From Benincasa hispida (lineage: Eukaryota > Streptophyta > Magnoliopsida > Cucurbitales > Cucurbitaceae), in contig NC_052350.1 of assembly GCF_009727055.1 (NCBI RefSeq), forward strand, positions 27,869,564 to 27,933,563: 64,000 bases of DNA. The letters are read 5' to 3'. Position numbers and translations under genes: made by a program. The notes below the pieces were generated by a model. That model was not told where the DNA came from. It made no database searches and was given only the letters and a program-made list of their open reading frames with translations. Shown piece by piece: positions 10,932 through 22,595 of the stretch (position 1 is the first letter of the stretch; each line of letters starts with the position of its first letter).

Positions 10932-13900
10932 ATGGGTTGCGTTTATTCGAGGGTTTGTATTGGTGAGGCTACAACTCCAAGATCTTCGAGAATTGCCGAA
11001 ACCCATAATGCCAAAACCGCCACTGAAATCGATACAATCTCTTCTTCGTCTTCTGATAGCCGAGAAGGCGAAACCGGTGACCAACTAAATCGATTGAATT
11101 CAAACAACAGAGATTCAGACGTTGGAATCACGAGACTCTCGAGAGTTTCGTCTCAGTTCTTGCCCGCCGAGGGGTCTCGAACCGTCAAAGTTCCTTCTGG
11201 AAACTTCGAATTGCGATATTCGTTTCTTTCTCAAAGAGGGTATTATCCCGATGCCCTTGATAAGGCGAATCAAGACAGTTTTTGCATCCACACCCCATTT
11301 GGAAACAACCCAGATGACCATTTCTTTGGGGTTTTCGATGGGCATGGAGAATTCGGAGCACAGTGCTCGCAGTTTGTTAAACGGAAGCTATGTGAAAATT
11401 TGCTTAGGAATAGTAGGTTTCACAGTGATGCAGTTGAGGCTTGTCATGCGGCCTATTTATCAACTAATTCTCAGTTACACGCAGATATCTTGGATGATAG
11501 CATGAGTGGTACTACTGCCATTACTGTTTTAGTTAGAGGTAGGACTATATATGTTGCCAATTCGGGTGATTCGAGAGCGGTTATAGCAGAGCGGAGAGGG
11601 AAGGAAGTTGTGGCTGTTGACCTCTCGATCGACCAAACTCCATTTCGAACTGATGAACTCGAACGTGTTAAGCTTTGTGGTGCCAGAGTTCTTACACTCG
11701 ATCAGATTGAGGGGCTGAAGAACCCTGATGTTCAGTGCTGGGGTACTGAAGAAGGAGATGATGGTGATCCTCCTAGGCTTTGGGTGCCTAATGGGATGTA
11801 CCCTGGCACTGCTTTCACAAGAAGTATTGGCGACTCAATTGCTGAGACTATTGGAGTTGTTGCTACACCTGAAATTGTTGTTCTGGAGCTGACACCAGAT
11901 CATCCTTTCTTTGTTGTTGCTAGTGATGGGGTATTCGAGTTTCTTTCAAGCCAAACCGTGGTCGACATGGTAATGTACTCTATGATATGTTTGATGTACT
12001 TCATATCGTGTTTGTTTTTTGTCCAAAGCAAGTGATATTGGTGGCTATTCCGTGATTGATTATTGTTTAAAGAACTAGTGAATGATAAAGCTTACTTGTA
12101 CATAATGTGGAATTTCTTTCATGTTTCTCCATCTGCTTCCCCCTAATGCTCCGCTATTTTCTGTCAATCTTCCAGGTTTCTAAATATAAAGATCCCCGTG
12201 ATGCTTGTGCTGCAATTGTGGCCGAGTCTTACAGACTTTGGCTTCAATTTGAGACTCGAACAGATGATATTACTATTCTCGTGGTGCATATTAATGGGCT
12301 AACCAGTGTACAAGGACTTTCCTTATCTTTTTTTCATTTGGGTTGAAGTTTTAGAAAGTCATTAGTTACTATAGTTTCTTACATTTAGTTCAACAGATAT
12401 TTGTTTTATTTGGTTAGACGGTTACTAGTGAATCCACAAGATCCGTTGGAGGTGGTTTTGTTCCATCTGCTATTCCTCAAGTTGTGGAGGTGACAGGATC
12501 AGAGTCTCCCTCTACATTTGGCTGGAATAGAAACAACCGTGCAAGGCAAGATTTGTCAAGGGCACGTATCCGTGCTATCGAAAGTTCCCTAGAGAATGGG
12601 CAAGTCTGGGTGCCTCCATCTCCAGCTCACAGGAAGTCATGGGAAGAAGAAGTAAGCTCATGTCTTGCTTCTAATATATCTTGATTTTCAAAGAAAATCA
12701 GTACAATTTTGTTGATTATCATTTACTTATTTACCCTGAATGAACCTTTGAGGTACTGAGTTTTTGGCTTCCTACTCCTACTCCACAGGCACATATTGAA
12801 CAAGCATTGCACGACCATTTCCTCTTCAGAAAGCTAACCGATTCTCAGTGCCAAGTTTTATTAGATTGCATGCAGAGAGTTGAGGTCATACCAGGGCAAA
12901 TTGTAGTCGAACAAGTAGTTTTCTTTCTTTATCTCTTTTTTTCTTCCCTTGTCATGAAAGCCAACTGCCACCCTGAAATCAACTAAATGCATGCAAACGA
13001 GAATTTAAGGGCAGCTATTTTTATAGAATGGATTTTACATGTAAGAATGAAGATGCCAATTATTTGTTATATGTGCGGCCTCTGTTGGTTTGTAGGGCGG
13101 GGAAGGTGACTGTTTTTATGTGGTTGGCAGTGGAGAATTTGAGGTCTTGGCAACCCAGGTTCAAATCATTTTTCTTTCTTTTGATCCATTATATTCAAGG
13201 CATTTTCTTGAGACTTTATGTTGACCAATGATATCATCACGATTACAGGAAGAAAGCCATGGAGAGGTTCCTCGGATTCTGCAACACTATACAGCTGAAA
13301 AGCTCTCTTCCTTCGGCGAACTGGCTTTGATGTGGGTTTTCTCTTGTTAACTGCAGCTCGTATTTCATCATATATGGGTAGTAATTATTTTGTTTAACGA
13401 GTTTGTTGTGCATATAATGTATATGCAGGTATAACAAACCACTTCAAGCCTCAGTACGTGCTGTGACAAGTGGGACGCTTTGGGCGTTGAAAAGAGAGGA
13501 CTTTCGTGGAATACTTATATCGGAGTTTTCTAATTTGTCATCTTTGAAATTGCTTCGATCTGTAGACCTTTTGTCGAAGTTAACAATCTTGCAATTGAGT
13601 CAAATTGCAGACCGCCTTTCTGAAGTTCACTTCTCAGATGGGGAGCTGATTGTTGATGGGGTAACCTCATTTTACAACAACACATAACTGACAAGTTTTA
13701 TTTTCTTTACAACTCTTAAAGTATTTATTTTTATTTTTATTTTTTAGACCGAAGGCTTACATGCACTGCACATTATTCAAAAGGGACAAGTGAGGATTAC
13801 TTTTGATGCGGAGTTAATGAGCAGTTCAAATGTTTACAGCTTCAATTATCCCAGTCAAAAAGAGGACGATGCTGCACAGAGTGGTAACGAGATCTCAACT

Positions 13901-15967
13901 ATTAGGAAAGAGGGAAGTTATTTTGGCGAATGGGCACTTCTTGGTGAGCATATCGGCTTCTTACGTGCAGTTGCTGTGGGAGATGTTGTATGTGGTATTT
14001 TAACAAAGGAAAAGTTTGAATCCGTTGTTGGCCCTTTACCAAATCTCTCTCAAGATGATCAAAAGTATAGCATTTGCTTTTGAGTTTATATGGGCTCGCT
14101 TTTAACATATTTTTTCTTCAGTCGTACTCTAGTCTGTACACATTGTTTGACTTCATGTAGGGATACATTGTTTGACTTCATGTAGGGCGAAAGAACAATC
14201 CTCGAACCCTCTTCATCAGTCTGCCAAAATTATGGATATTTCAGCTCTTTCAAAAGTTGAGCTCTCTGATCTGGTGAGAATACTTTTTGCTGTTTGTGGT
14301 TATGTTACTCTATGTTTTCCCCCCTTTTTTCCAGAAATTGACACCTTATGTTGTCTTCTTTGATTGTTTGTCTTTAGGAGTGGAAAATGTGTTTATATTC
14401 CACGGAATACAGTGAAATTGGGCTAGTTCGGTTAAGGAACACAGGTTATCTTGTAGTATCTCGTCAATCTTCTTTATAATAATGGCTATGAATGTTCTTC
14501 TTTAATGTCTACTTCTCAAGCTGATGGAACTGCCTTGGTGAATTTGAATTTGAAGCAGAAACTATGCTTAGTTTAAAAAGGTTTACAAGACAGAAGGTCA
14601 AAAGGCTGGGACTTGAAGCACAAGTTTTGAAGGAGAAAAATCTTATGAAGAGCATCAGTTCTTCAGCTTGCGTGCCGCAACTTCTCTGCACTTGTTTTAA
14701 TCAATCACATGCTGGCATATTGCTAAAGACATGCCTTGCTTGTCCTTTGTCTTCGATACTTCACGTTCCACTCGATGAATCTTCTGCACGTTTCTTTGCA
14801 GCCTCTCTTGTTATGGCACTGGAAGATTTGCACAAGGTTTGATTCTATGGACTTGCTTTCGGTCCCCTTTTCTTCTTCAATTCTAAATCAATTTTCGCCT
14901 TGGATTTTGCTGCAATTTTATCTTTCTGTATTCCCTCTTCGTTTGAATTTTCAGCTTGGTGTTCTCCACAGAGGAATCTCCCCTGATGTTCTAATGTTGA
15001 ATAAAACCGGATACATAAAGGTCTATGCCTTCTCCGATTTTTTTTCCCTACATGAATATATTTTTCAGTCTGTCTTGTTGAATAAAACCGGATACATAAA
15101 GGTCTATGCAGTGGGTAGAACCTCACTTATATTTCTTGTATTCCTCTTATTGCAGTTAGTAGACTTCAGATTTGGGAAAAGAACTTTGGGTGAGAGAACA
15201 TATACTATTTGCGGGACGGCTGACTTTTTAGCACCCGAGATAGTTCAAGGCAATGGTCATGGTTTTGCTGCTGACTGGTAAAAATGCAACTTTGTTTGCA
15301 CTTGATATGGTCATCTTGAAAATAACTCCCAATGCTTATATAATCATAAATGAGAACATATTCAAGCCATGGTGTATTATGTTGGACTTCGGAACTTTCA
15401 CTTCACTTGAACTTCCCTAACTATGTTAAAAATGCCCAGGTGGGCACTGGGAGTCTTGATCTATTTCATGCTGAAAGGTGAAATGCCATTTGGATTGTGC
15501 CGACAAAGCGAGCTCGATACTTTTTTGAAGATTACAAAAGGACAACTAAGTCTTCCCCAGATTTTCAGTCCTGAAGCAATTGATCTCATCGTCAAGGTAA
15601 TGCTAGTGATTAACAATCTCCTCTACCCTTTCCCATTCCCACCTGCAGTTACTGACCATATACTTTACTAAGCCAGTCTTATATAGTAATTTTCACCTTT
15701 TCTAATAAATAATATGAGCAGTTACTTGAAGTTGATGAGACAAAACGACTTGGAAACGAGAACCAAAACTCTGTTAGAAGTCATCCATGGTTTGATGGCG
15801 TTGATTGGAAGGGCATCCATGATGGTACCTTTCCGGTTCCCAAGACAATAACTTCTCGTGTAGCTCAATATTTGGAGAGCTATCCTGAAGATTGCAGTGG
15901 TTCTTTAATGAAACCTCCTCAAGATCTTGAAGAACAGGATGCCCCCGAGTGGATCGACGACTGGTAG
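10932..15967 (+). CDS. PP2C phosphatase / cyclic-nucleotide-binding / kinase-domain fusion protein (15 coding exons)
   Basis: Exons by splice signals and phase: 10932-11969, 12176-12307, 12418-12651, 12789-12914, 13096-13158, 13249-13331, 13429-13660, 13748-14064, 14186-14273, 14378-14444, 14556-14836, 14955-15020, 15156-15277, 15440-15596, 15722-15967; 3252 nt, 1083 residues. It starts Met-Gly-Cys, an N-myristoylation/palmitoylation signal. PP2C spans about 90-390 with F-D-G-H-G 135-139, S-G-D-S-R-A-V 211-217 and S-D-G-V-F-E-F-L 331-338. Two cyclic-nucleotide-binding domains follow (about 475-590 and 600-735) with F-G-E-L-A and F-G-E-W-A phosphate cassettes. The kinase part (about 771-1050) keeps Lys801 and A-P-E 935-937, but HRD reads H-R-G (892-894) and DFG reads D-F-R (912-914). 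It matches the layout of Arabidopsis AT2G20050, studied as a plant cGMP-dependent kinase. Exon 11 may start at 14556 or 14559 (tandem CAG acceptors). Confidence 0.93.
14140..14187 (+). repeat. 23-bp tandem duplication of the exon 9 splice acceptor
   Basis: ACATTGTTTGACTTCATG plus TAGGG occurs at 14140-14162 and 14165-14187. Each copy ends in a TAG|GG acceptor. Only the second keeps the frame; use of the first would add eight codons and then an in-frame TAG. Confidence 0.9.
14995..15109 (+). repeat. 34-bp direct duplication covering the exon 12 end and its splice donor
   Basis: The segment starting TGTTGAATAAAACCGG is found at 14995-15028 and again at 15076-15109, 81 bp apart. Both include AAG|GTCTATGC, the exon 12 donor. 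The second copy is preceded by TTTTTCAG (15061-15068), which makes a potential 33-nt in-frame exon at 15069-15101. Confidence 0.9.
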
Positions 15968-16330
15968 AAGTACAACACGGACGGATTTTTTCCAGGTGGA
16001 GTGTCTTCTGCTGATTGGTTCTTGTTGTTTTCTGTCAACACGAATCAATAATTTGAGAAATCGTTCGACATAATGCAAGTAAGTCGCATTGTATCAAGTT
16101 CATAGGAAGATTAGGTTGGTGAATAGATCATACTTTTCCCATTTTTGTCTGTTGAAAATCTGATTCATTGTGAATACAGAGTAGGTATATAATATATGTA
16201 TGTAAATGAAGTAGAGTTCATTTTTTGCTCTACAGTCAAATGGTTGTCTTGTGGAACCTTCTGTTACAGGCTGCTGATAATAAATCCATCTTCTTTGGCT
16301 TTATTGTTGGTTTTCTAGAGTTCATTCAAA
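15968..16330 (+). terminator. 3' untranslated region and likely polyadenylation zone
   Basis: After the TAG at 15965-15967 the sequence is T-rich, with AATAAA at 16279-16284 and several TGTA motifs (16190-16210) that fit plant near- and far-upstream elements. The exact cleavage site cannot be read from sequence alone. Confidence 0.5.
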
Positions 16331-18200
16331 CTTAATAAATTGTCTCTCCCTTTTGATTTTGTGAAACAACATATTTTCAACTCTCAAGAGACCTCAAGAT
16401 TGAGTGGAAATGCAGCAAATCTTGATGAAGTGTAGGGTTGCAGGTTTTTGATCTATTAGGGGTACTTGACATGCAAGTATGCATCTTAAACCTAGATTTG
16501 TTTATCCTAAAAATAGATCTTGAAGAGTTACGTACTCATTGGTAGCTCTGTTTGGGGTGGAAATTTGTGAAACCTGAATTTATATTATCACTGTGATGCA
16601 AGGTTTAAAATCCAAAATAGATTCGATGTATAATTTTGTACGTATTAACAATTTTTCTATAGTATTAAAATTGATTTAGAAGGAATAAAAGCATTAAATG
16701 ATTTCGACGTCTTATAATCACTCTTGAACATGCCATAAGTGAGTTTACCGAAATCCAACCTATGGACAAACATCCTCCTGGAGTTTGTTTACCTATCACT
16801 TGTTATGAAGTCTTCTCTTCTTGTGAAATACATCAATTCAGAATTCTCTAAAATCTACATTTTAGTTTTCACACTTTAATAATTACGTAAATTTGAGTAT
16901 AGCTATAGCATATCTACATTTTATTTTTTACACTTCAATAATTACGTAATTTTTAGTATAGTATATAGTTTAAGAATTTTGGAGAAGCTTAGATTTAAAC
17001 ATCCACCCTTATAATGGTAGTATTGGATTCTCAACTTTTTATTTTTTAAATTATCATTGGACGTGGTAAGATATATTAAGGCTTAATCCAAAATTTCAAT
17101 TTCATTGGATTGAAACTTAAATTTGAAATAAAATTTTCTCCAATCTTTTTATGCATTACGAATACACAAAAATAGTTGCACATTCTAAAGCCTACATTTC
17201 TGAAATTGGTTAGACGAACTAACACTTTCATGAAACTTTATTCGTAATGGTATCAACTTCACGTTTTTTGTTTCACATTTTCTATTTTCTATTTCTTAAG
17301 AATTAGAAACAAAAATATGTTTAATAACTATCTCTGTTTATTGATAATTATTTTTGTTTCTTCTAACTGAAACTTGAAATTTAGAAACAAAAAGCGGGAA
17401 CGAATATCAAAGAAGTCAGATTTTTTAAAATTAAAAATTGGAAATAAGAAACGATAGCATTATCAAACGGGTTAAATAATTTAATTGTCGTTTTGAAGAA
17501 AGTTGTAATTATAAATTCTACCTGTAATTTAATTTCTTTAAATAACAATTGAGACAAACATTGACTTTATTTTAAGTTATTTATTTATTTGTTTATTGTT
17601 AGTAAGTGATTAATCTGAAAAGAAACAAAGTAGAAGAGATTCTAATTTCAAGTCGTGTTGAAAAGATGGCAATAAGAATTTCGTGACAGACAAGCAATAA
17701 AATACCTTGCATTTAATATTACCAATTTCTCTACGTTCTTTTTATTTAATTCATCATAACTATTATTAAATTTAAATTCAATGACTTGATACGACCATAT
17801 ATCTCTCTTTCATTTTCTCTCTCTAGACATCCTCTCTCTTTAACCCGCGCACAAAATATCCACCGTCAACTGTCGAACGCCAGTTGCACCGCCGCTTTAT
17901 CTGCGCTGACGACCACATGCCTCAGCCACCACCACCAATCGCCGGATTGTAAGCATTGTGAGTGAGGGTATTGATTAAGGGTTAAAGTGGAGTTCTGGGT
18001 TTTTTTCTTGACTTATACTAAATACCCATTATGTTTGGGTCACATATTCGAGCTTTTAAGGAATTTTAAGGTCGAAGCATACTGTCCGGTGTTCCAAAGT
18101 TTTATTTTGGCACAGTTTTAGGTGAGTAGTTGATTTGGTCTTCTTTTTGGATTAAGAGTAATCGTGGAAAATCAAGTTATTACACGTGGGTGTTCGCACT
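16331..18200. other. AT-rich intergenic DNA, no gene seen
   Basis: Long A/T runs and short imperfect direct repeats. One example is ATCTACATTTTA...CACTTTAATAATTACGTAA near 16853-16889, repeated as 16912-16951. A GC-richer patch at 17845-17960 has no open frame with a domain I recognise. Confidence 0.55.
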
Positions 18201-19550
18201 TGAATCGATGTTGTTGGTACGACTCTCACTGAAATAAAAATATTTATAAATCACCGAAACCTACATTCTAATAAGTAGCATAAGCGGAAAATACGGGGTC
18301 GATCCATAGAGAAGACTTGTTTAATCTTTTCTTAAACTAAGTTCAACTATAAAAGCAATAAAAATAGGGGTTTGATAAAGCAAGAAACATACTTGAAAAT
18401 CAAAGGATAAAAGATAATTGTATACAAAAGTGGTTCAATCTTATTTCTAGTTCAAGTTAGACATTCAACACAATCTCTATCATCAATTTCTACAAATTAG
18501 TCATATAAACAAATTATGCACACAACTACTCGCTTGACTCGACTAGGTTAACCTCTACAAAAGCGGATAGCTAGCAAAATCCAATCAAGAAAGCATTCTA
18601 ACAATTGATTAAAGTTGGAAAGGCCTAACCATAATCAACCTATATGCCTCTAGTTGATGGAACAAACACATGCGCAACGAAAGAAAAATGGATCTAAAAT
18701 ACTCTAACTAGATTAATTACAAAGATATGCATGCATGCAATAAAACAAGAAAAAGGGGGACAAGAATACAACTTTTGTAGTATTTGAATCTTCTCCAAAT
18801 CAACTCCAATCTTCTCAAGAACGGTTCGTAGGCCACTACGAGAGTCTTCCCGACTATTCTTTAGCCCTGGACTGGGATGGTGAGATCTGGTGAGCGGCCA
18901 ATTTGGAGAGGAAAAGGTTAAGAATTTGAGAGAAAATTGAAATGAGATTATCACATAATCTCGTCCAATTTCACTATGGCCAAGAGTTCTTCAAAAAGAT
19001 TAAACACTCCCTTTAAAAGACCATTACATGCAAACATGCAACTTTGAGTTTGATGAGAATTTGATACTAAAAAATCCACTAACTCAAAGTGGGATTTAGT
19101 GAGACAAGTGTTTTCAAATAAAAACAACATTTAGCCATGCAAAGTTGACATTTTCCACTCACAAATGTTGGATCTTTCCACTAATTTGGTCAAAGTTTGA
19201 CTCTTAAAGTCCAAAGTTAATTGAAAGTCAAAAAGTCAACAATTTGACTTCTATTGCATTTTTTACCTAGTCAACAATTTGACTTTTAATGCAATTTTGA
19301 TCAATTTCATTTAATTTCAAAATTATTTCTAATCGTCAATTTTAAAATTAAATAAATATTAAATAATTAATTAACAATTTAATTAATTTAATTTAATATT
19401 AAATCCAACACTTATCCCAATTTTTATGAATCCCTATTCATAATATTGATATTTAAATCTTATTTAAATAACTTCTATTTTCTCTCTCTTTATGTTTACT
19501 TCACAATTAAACATTAGGTTAAATATATTGTATATATTTAACACTTTGCT
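18200..19550. repeat. Old repeat debris, probably degenerate LTR sequence
   Basis: The run around 18285-18310 (GGGGTCGATCCATAGAGAAG) resembles the GGTCGATCC/CACAGGGA motif found in plant gypsy LTRs, including the Athila-like LTRs in this window near 31560 and 36125. The remainder is AT-rich with repeats of TCAACAATTTGACTT (about 19226-19275). No ends could be set. Confidence 0.35.
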
Positions 19551-19918
19551 CCAAAAACCGAATTTGAACACTTCAAATTCGTTCGTCACACTATTCTAAG
19601 GTTTATTTCGATATGAGCTAGTAGGGGGACCTAATGGACCTACAGATCATGGTTTCCAACGATCCGAGATTAATTGACTAAACTCTTTATCCTAATTAAC
19701 CAACATTCGTTAACTACCGGGTCACTTCACAAAAGCCGGGTCACTTCACAAAAGCCTAGTAGTTGCACTCCCCTCACTGTAGATATATTGTATCCACTTG
19801 ATATAACCATAATCAGTAAGTCAACCATTCACAGGTTGTTCGTAATAACAGTTGGGTCATAAGCTAATTTACCCCCGAGATTACATCTTGTTCCTTAAGT
19901 CTCACTGATCCTCTAATG

Positions 19919-22137
19919 TGTTGGGGTTGATGCCCTAAATCTTGTAGGGTATTGTAGTTTGTAAACACGTGTATGAACATATATTTGTGATGTAATAATA
20001 TGAGATATTTACTTCACTATTGTCAATGAAATATGAGATATTTTAATTGCATTAACCACAAACCAATAAACTAAGATCCCTGGTTATCGTTGTAACTTAA
20101 GCATGTATGTGGAGATATACAAGTGGATCATGCCTTAAGTGATAACCTAAATGGTCTATAGTATATGGATAAAGGAGAAAAACCTTATCCTAGTGACACT
20201 ATGGATATGACTCACTTTGTAGATGTTACAAGTGTTGTAAAGTGTTACAGATGGTCTGATCCTGATCATTCATGTGGAGACATGCGAGCGGAGGTATCCT
20301 ATACAAAGGAGTTTGTATAAGACTGGACTACGAAATGTTAAGTCTCGTTATATAATGCCGTTCATGATAGAGACTTTCATTTCACTAGGATGACCATATG
20401 TAACATGATCTTAATCCTGAGTGAGTTGGGAACTCCTGCCTATGAGGGAGGTTCTTTGATTTTCATGGGTGCGAGTGGCTAGATTGCTGACTCAAACCTA
20501 CCACTTTGGGGATTCGTCTGATTGGGGAGTTGGGAACTCAGCTACACAAGATGGAATTCACTAATTCCCTGAAACAGGGGTAAGCAGATAGATTGCCCCT
20601 TAAGGGTTGATTTTGGGGCTTGAACAATGTGGCGCCACACACTTTCTCACGGCCCGAGAAGTGTTCACTCATAGTAGGACTATGATGTATTATTCATTAG
20701 AGGAATCAGTGACACTTAAGGAGTTAGATGTAACTACAAGGGCAAAATGGTAAATTGGTCCAGCTGTACTTATGAGCGATCTGTGAAGGTTATCGTACTA
20801 TTGATTGGTTATATCCAATGGACACAAAAATATATTTGTTGTGCGTAGAGTGCAACTATCGATCTATAGTGGAGTGCCCGACAGTTAATGGATGGTGGAT
20901 ATCGTGATTAAAGAGTTTAATCAGTTATTCATGTACTGTTGGAGCTTCAAGCTACGGGTCTATAAGGTCCTCTTGGTAGCTCAATGAATTCGAGTTGAGA
21001 ATCAATTTTTGGGTTAGTTTGAAGTGTTCAAATTAACAAGAGGAAATTTGATTATATATGATATAATTAAATTGGTTCAATTATATGTGATATAATTGAT
21101 TTGATGTATTAGATACATTAATTGGAGGAATTGATATAAATATAATTTATATTAAATAAAGGAGAAAAGAACTATAATTTAAATATTACATATGATGTGA
21201 TATTAAAACTATAGGTATATAATATAATATGATAAATTAGTTATTATATTTATTTATAATAAAACAATTATATGACAATTGTGGGTGGTTATTTCTTTCT
21301 CCATTACCGTGCAAGTGGGAAGTTATTTTCAGTTTTGAATAACTGAAGAATAAAATGAAAAAGAGTTTTCATTTTTGAAGACCGCTTCATTATCGTATTA
21401 ACTCATTGATCAAGTGAAAGAAAGCTGTACGATAGCCTTTTCGAGAGACTAAACGATTGAGCAAAGAAAAGATTTTGGCTGAAAAAAAAAGATTGCTCAC
21501 GAAAGCGAGAGATTGCTAGACGATTGCTCACGAGAGCGAAAGATTGCTAGACGATTGATCACGAGAGCGAGAGATTTCTAGACGATCGACTAGATGATTG
21601 CTCACGAGAGCGAGAGATTGATAGACGATTACTCACAAGAGTTAGACAATTAAGTACCCACTATCTATACGATAGACTAAAACTTTCTCCCACTTACTCA
21701 ATCGTCTAGTTTGATCGTATACATCCTCCTTCCTTCTATCAAATTCACACAGAGCCCACACTCCTGGATTCTCACTCTGAGAATACCAAGGTTACCGAGT
21801 GGTAGTATCAAGGGTTGTTGTTCGAGGATCAAATAGTTCGTGATTGTGATGAGAGTGAGATTTTGCTAGACGATTGCACAACGAGAGTGAGAGTTTTCCA
21901 GACGATTGCTCCTCGTTTCTTTGCGCCTGACCAGTGTAGCTCGAGGGAATATTAGAAGAAGAGTTCTTCAAAGGTATGTCTCTTGATTCCTTTTGTTTTT
22001 GGTTAAGAAAGCATGCTTCAATTTTCTTGAAGATGCATAATAGTTCTTGTATGTTTGTGAATGCACTTATTCTTTCATAATGGACTTGGAAAGATCTTGC
22101 TTCCGCTCACCGGTTCTCTTGAATAAGAGTTCCTTCA
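19919..22137 (+). mobile_element. Solo LTR of copia family A
   Basis: Starts TGTTGGGGTTGATGCCC and ends GTTCCTTCA, the same termini as the family A element on the reverse strand (48368-50259). It is flanked by TAATG at 19914-19918 and TAATG at 22138-22142, a perfect 5-bp target duplication. No internal region is present, so it is the product of LTR-LTR recombination. Confidence 0.92.
21491..21657 (+). repeat. 31-bp tandem repeat inside family A LTR
   Basis: Units of GATTGCTCACGAGAGCGAGA followed by GATTGCTAGAC, 31 bp each: three in a row, a 12-bp break, one further full unit and a partial one. The same repeat in reverse orientation is in the other family A LTRs near 38460-38570 and 48580-48725 with different copy numbers. 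Confidence 0.85.
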
Positions 22138-22425
22138 TAATGAACAATTGGTTTGGATCCAATCACCGAGTCCCACTCGGGCCAATGAGAGAGTGAAAGC
22201 CCTTGTTCAAGACCCATAGTCAGCACTTAAGGGAACAACCTCTCTACTATCCCTAAAAGCAGGTAGGAGAGAATTCCATCTTGCACCCTATGTCCTCAGC
22301 TATGTACCCCATCTTACCCTGAAATGAGAGATTTATTGAGCCAACCCTCACTAATGAAAATCTAAGGATAATTCCGAGTAAACAAGAGTTCATAGTTAGC
22401 TCAGGATTAAGGTCAAGTTACCTAG

Positions 22426-22490
22426 TGTTAAGAATGGTGTCTTAATTCTCCCAGAGTCTCGTTGTTTGTAATGATACACATTTTTATGAT
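22426..22490 (+). repeat. 5' LTR stub of family C copia
   Basis: Matches the first ~65 bp of the 28684 LTR (TCTCCCAGAGTCTCGTTGTTTG is a shared landmark), then stops being alignable. An internal deletion of roughly the remaining LTR is inferred. Confidence 0.7.
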
Positions 22491-22595
22491 GAGCATTACA
22501 TGCTCCCACTATGATCGTCTACCTCCAGCGCTTACACGATCGGGCAACCAATGCTATGTGATAGAGTAAACGATTTACCCCATTGTTTAGCATTA

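Larger units (their letters stand above)
19551..22425 (-). repeat. Old copia-type LTR in reverse orientation, split by a solo LTR
   Basis: Sequence at 19551-19918 and 22143-22425 follows, block by block, the reverse-oriented family A LTR at 38995-39650 (for example GAACACTTCAAATT, TTCACTAAAG-like, CACTGATTCCTCTAATG, GGGCCAATGAGA, CAGGATTAAGGTCA-GTTACCTA). It is clearly more diverged. The two parts become contiguous once the solo LTR at 19919-22137 and one TAATG copy are removed. The left boundary is uncertain. Confidence 0.6.

Noticed and set aside
12107..12346. Separate small gene between exons
   Set aside because: It contains exon 2 of the PP2C-kinase gene in frame, with clear splice sites at 12175 and 12308.
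21491..21657. CRISPR-like array
   Set aside because: Repeats are head to tail without unique spacers, lie inside a plant LTR and recur in the other LTRs of the family.
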